Under the pieces are notes generated by a model. It was not told where the DNA came from, did no database searches, and saw only the letters and a program-made list of their open reading frames with translations. DNA of 14,875 bases from JAAZHK01 sp964536075 (lineage in GTDB: Bacteria; Bacillota_I; Bacilli_A; RF39; UBA660), in assembly GCA_964536075.1 (NCBI GenBank), contig CAZHWO010000019.1, positions 1 through 14,875 on the forward strand, given 5' to 3'. Both the position numbers and the translations under genes were made by a program. Shown here piece by piece: positions 13,577 through 14,875 of this stretch; positions within the stretch are counted from its first letter, which is position 1, and every line of letters begins with the position of its first letter.

Positions 13577-14875
13577 TTAGTTTTGACAATCTTTTTCTAA
13601 TTTAACTAAAACTTCACGAGGTTTTGAACCATTGTTTGGACCAACAATTCCACGTTCTTCTAATAAATCAATAATGCGCGCTGCCCGGTTATAGCCTAGT
13701 TTAAATCTTCTCTGTAGTAATGAGGCACTAGCTTTACCAGTGGTTACAACAAATTCAACAATATCTTTATATAAAGGATCATCGTATTCCTCTTCTTCTT
13801 CATAATTATGATTATTATCGCTGTCTTGATGATTATTAGCCATAAATTGTTCATCATATTCGGCTTTTTGTTGCGAAACAGTATAATCGACTAAACGGTT
13901 TATCTCTCCATCAGTCACATAGGCTCCTTGAACTCGAAGAGGAGCACTCTCACCCATTGGTAAGAATAACATATCTCCTTTGCCTAAAAGTTTTTCAGCT
14001 CCGGTCATATCCAGAATAGTTCTAGAGTCAATACTACTACTTACTTCAAAAGAAAGACGGGAAGGAATATTAGCTTTAATTAGACCGGTAATAACATCTG
14101 TAGAAGGTCGTTGGGTAGCAATAATTAAATGGATACCAGCCGCTCTAGCTAACTGAGTGATCCGCATAATGGATTCTTCAACTTCTTTACTAGCGACTAA
14201 CATTAAATCAGCTAATTCATCAACAATAACAACAATATATGGCATCCTCTTTATTTTATCTTCAGGAGCTAGATGGGCATTTTTCTTGTCAAGATATTCA
14301 TTATAACCAGTAATATTCTTAACACCAGTTTGATTAAAGACATCATAACGATGTTCCATTTCATGAACAATTTTACCTAAAGCTCTAGCTGCTTCTTTGG
14401 GGTCATTAACAACGGGTACTAATAAGTGGGGCATACCATTATACATGGATAATTCCACTTTTTTAGGATCAACTAAAACGAGTTTTACTTCATCCGGTTT
14501 GGTTCGCATTAATAAGGACGCAATGATGACATTAATACAAACACTTTTACCTGATCCCGTAGCACCCGCCACTAATAAATGCGGAGTTTTATCAATCTCA
14601 GTAAAAACAATATTACCCATAATATTCTTACCTAAAGCTACTAATAACTTGGCATTATCTTTATTTTTAGGAATTTTTTCGAGTATTTCACGGGCACTGA
14701 CAATCGTTGTAAAATCATTAGGTATTTCAATACCAATAGTACTTTTACCCGGAATTGGAGCTTGAATACGAACATCTTTTTTAGCTAATGCTAGGGAGAT
14801 TTCCCGGTGGATACTTAAAATGCGACTTACTTTAGTTCCAGCTTGAAGTTCTAACTCATATTGGGTAACTGTGGG
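13577..14875 (-). CDS. FtsK/SpoIIIE DNA translocase (partial, N-terminus off the right edge)
   Basis: The reading frame is open from the window edge; 432 residues are visible. These cover the RecA-like motor and the gamma domain of the FtsK/SpoIIIE family, which pumps chromosomal DNA through the division or sporulation septum. Seen in order: PTVTQYELELQAGTKVSRI (beta-domain entry), IQAPIPGKSTIGIEIPN, Walker A GATGSGKS (104-111), LVLVDPKKVELSMY, Walker B IVVIVDE (214-220), ATQRPSTDVITGLIKANIPS, an acidic linker (EEEEEYDD), and a winged-helix gamma domain from about 365 with LQRRFKLGYNRAARIIDLLEERGIVGP, which reads the polar guide sequences. The membrane domain is outside the window. An internal ATG 85 codons in is not the real start. 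Whether it is FtsK or SpoIIIE cannot be decided here; the spore genes nearby make a SpoIIIE role plausible. The LRR gene follows after 17 nt. Confidence 0.96.
   Translation of the reverse strand, partial: PTVTQYELELQAGTKVSRILSIHREISLALAKKDVRIQAPIPGKSTIGIEIPNDFTTIVSAREILEKIPKNKDNAKLLVALGKNIMGNIVFTEIDKTPHLLVAGATGSGKSVCINVIIASLLMRTKPDEVKLVLVDPKKVELSMYNGMPHLLVPVVNDPKEAARALGKIVHEMEHRYDVFNQTGVKNITGYNEYLDKKNAHLAPEDKIKRMPYIVVIVDELADLMLVASKEVEESIMRITQLARAAGIHLIIATQRPSTDVITGLIKANIPSRLSFEVSSSIDSRTILDMTGAEKLLGKGDMLFLPMGESAPLRVQGAYVTDGEINRLVDYTVSQQKAEYDEQFMANNHQDSDNNHNYEEEEEYDDPLYKDIVEFVVTTGKASASLLQRRFKLGYNRAARIIDLLEERGIVGPNNGSKPREVLVKLEKDCQN

Noticed and set aside
1..14875. CRISPR arrays, insertion sequences, prophage, tRNA or rRNA genes
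   Set aside because: No regularly spaced repeats, transposase or integrase motifs, or cloverleaf-like sequences were seen; the only sizeable repeat is the DUF2207 pair.

Overview
The window looks like chromosomal DNA from an AT-rich, low-GC Firmicute, probably in or near the Bacilli/Erysipelotrichia/Mollicutes group. Codons, Shine-Dalgarno sites (AAGGAGG, and GGTGAT-type), a T-box leader on pheST and intrinsic terminators all fit. Trp is read from TGG and TGA is used as a stop (ttcA-like gene), so the code is the standard bacterial one, not the Mycoplasma code. Two genes found by eye are sporulation markers: a partial spoIIGA (sigma-E-activating protease) at the left edge and a short sspI (small acid-soluble spore protein) in the middle. 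The lineage therefore carries, or recently carried, an endospore programme. The species cannot be named from the sequence. Two 100-N runs (2275-2374, 9489-9588) mark scaffold joins, so this is probably a draft or metagenomic assembly.

Most genes are on the minus strand, so read right to left. At the right edge is the C-terminal part of an FtsK/SpoIIIE DNA translocase. It is followed after 17 nt by a membrane-anchored BspA-type leucine-rich-repeat protein and then frr (ribosome recycling factor). Next comes a tRNA-Phe T-box leader controlling pheS-pheT (phenylalanyl-tRNA synthetase); pheT is interrupted by an assembly gap. sspI (+) converges on pheT and shares a hairpin terminator with it. sspI diverges from lemA, which heads a cluster of lemA plus two tandem DUF2207 membrane-protein genes with polyglycine tails. 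A terminator hairpin sits between lemA and the first DUF2207 gene. The second DUF2207 gene converges, across a strong bidirectional terminator, on an alpha/beta hydrolase gene (+) whose 5' end is lost in the first gap. Left of the gap are a DUF488-family gene, a TtcA-like PP-loop tRNA thiolase gene and the start of spoIIGA.

The genes fall into recognisable jobs: translation (pheST, frr, ttcA-like), chromosome partitioning (ftsK/spoIIIE), sporulation (spoIIGA, sspI) and an envelope module (lemA with two DUF2207 genes; the LRR protein). The least understood part is the lemA-DUF2207-DUF2207 cluster: its two paralogues are nearly identical in the extracytoplasmic domain but divergent elsewhere, and the internal terminator could set their dose relative to LemA. 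I did not find a clearly new defence or mobile system.
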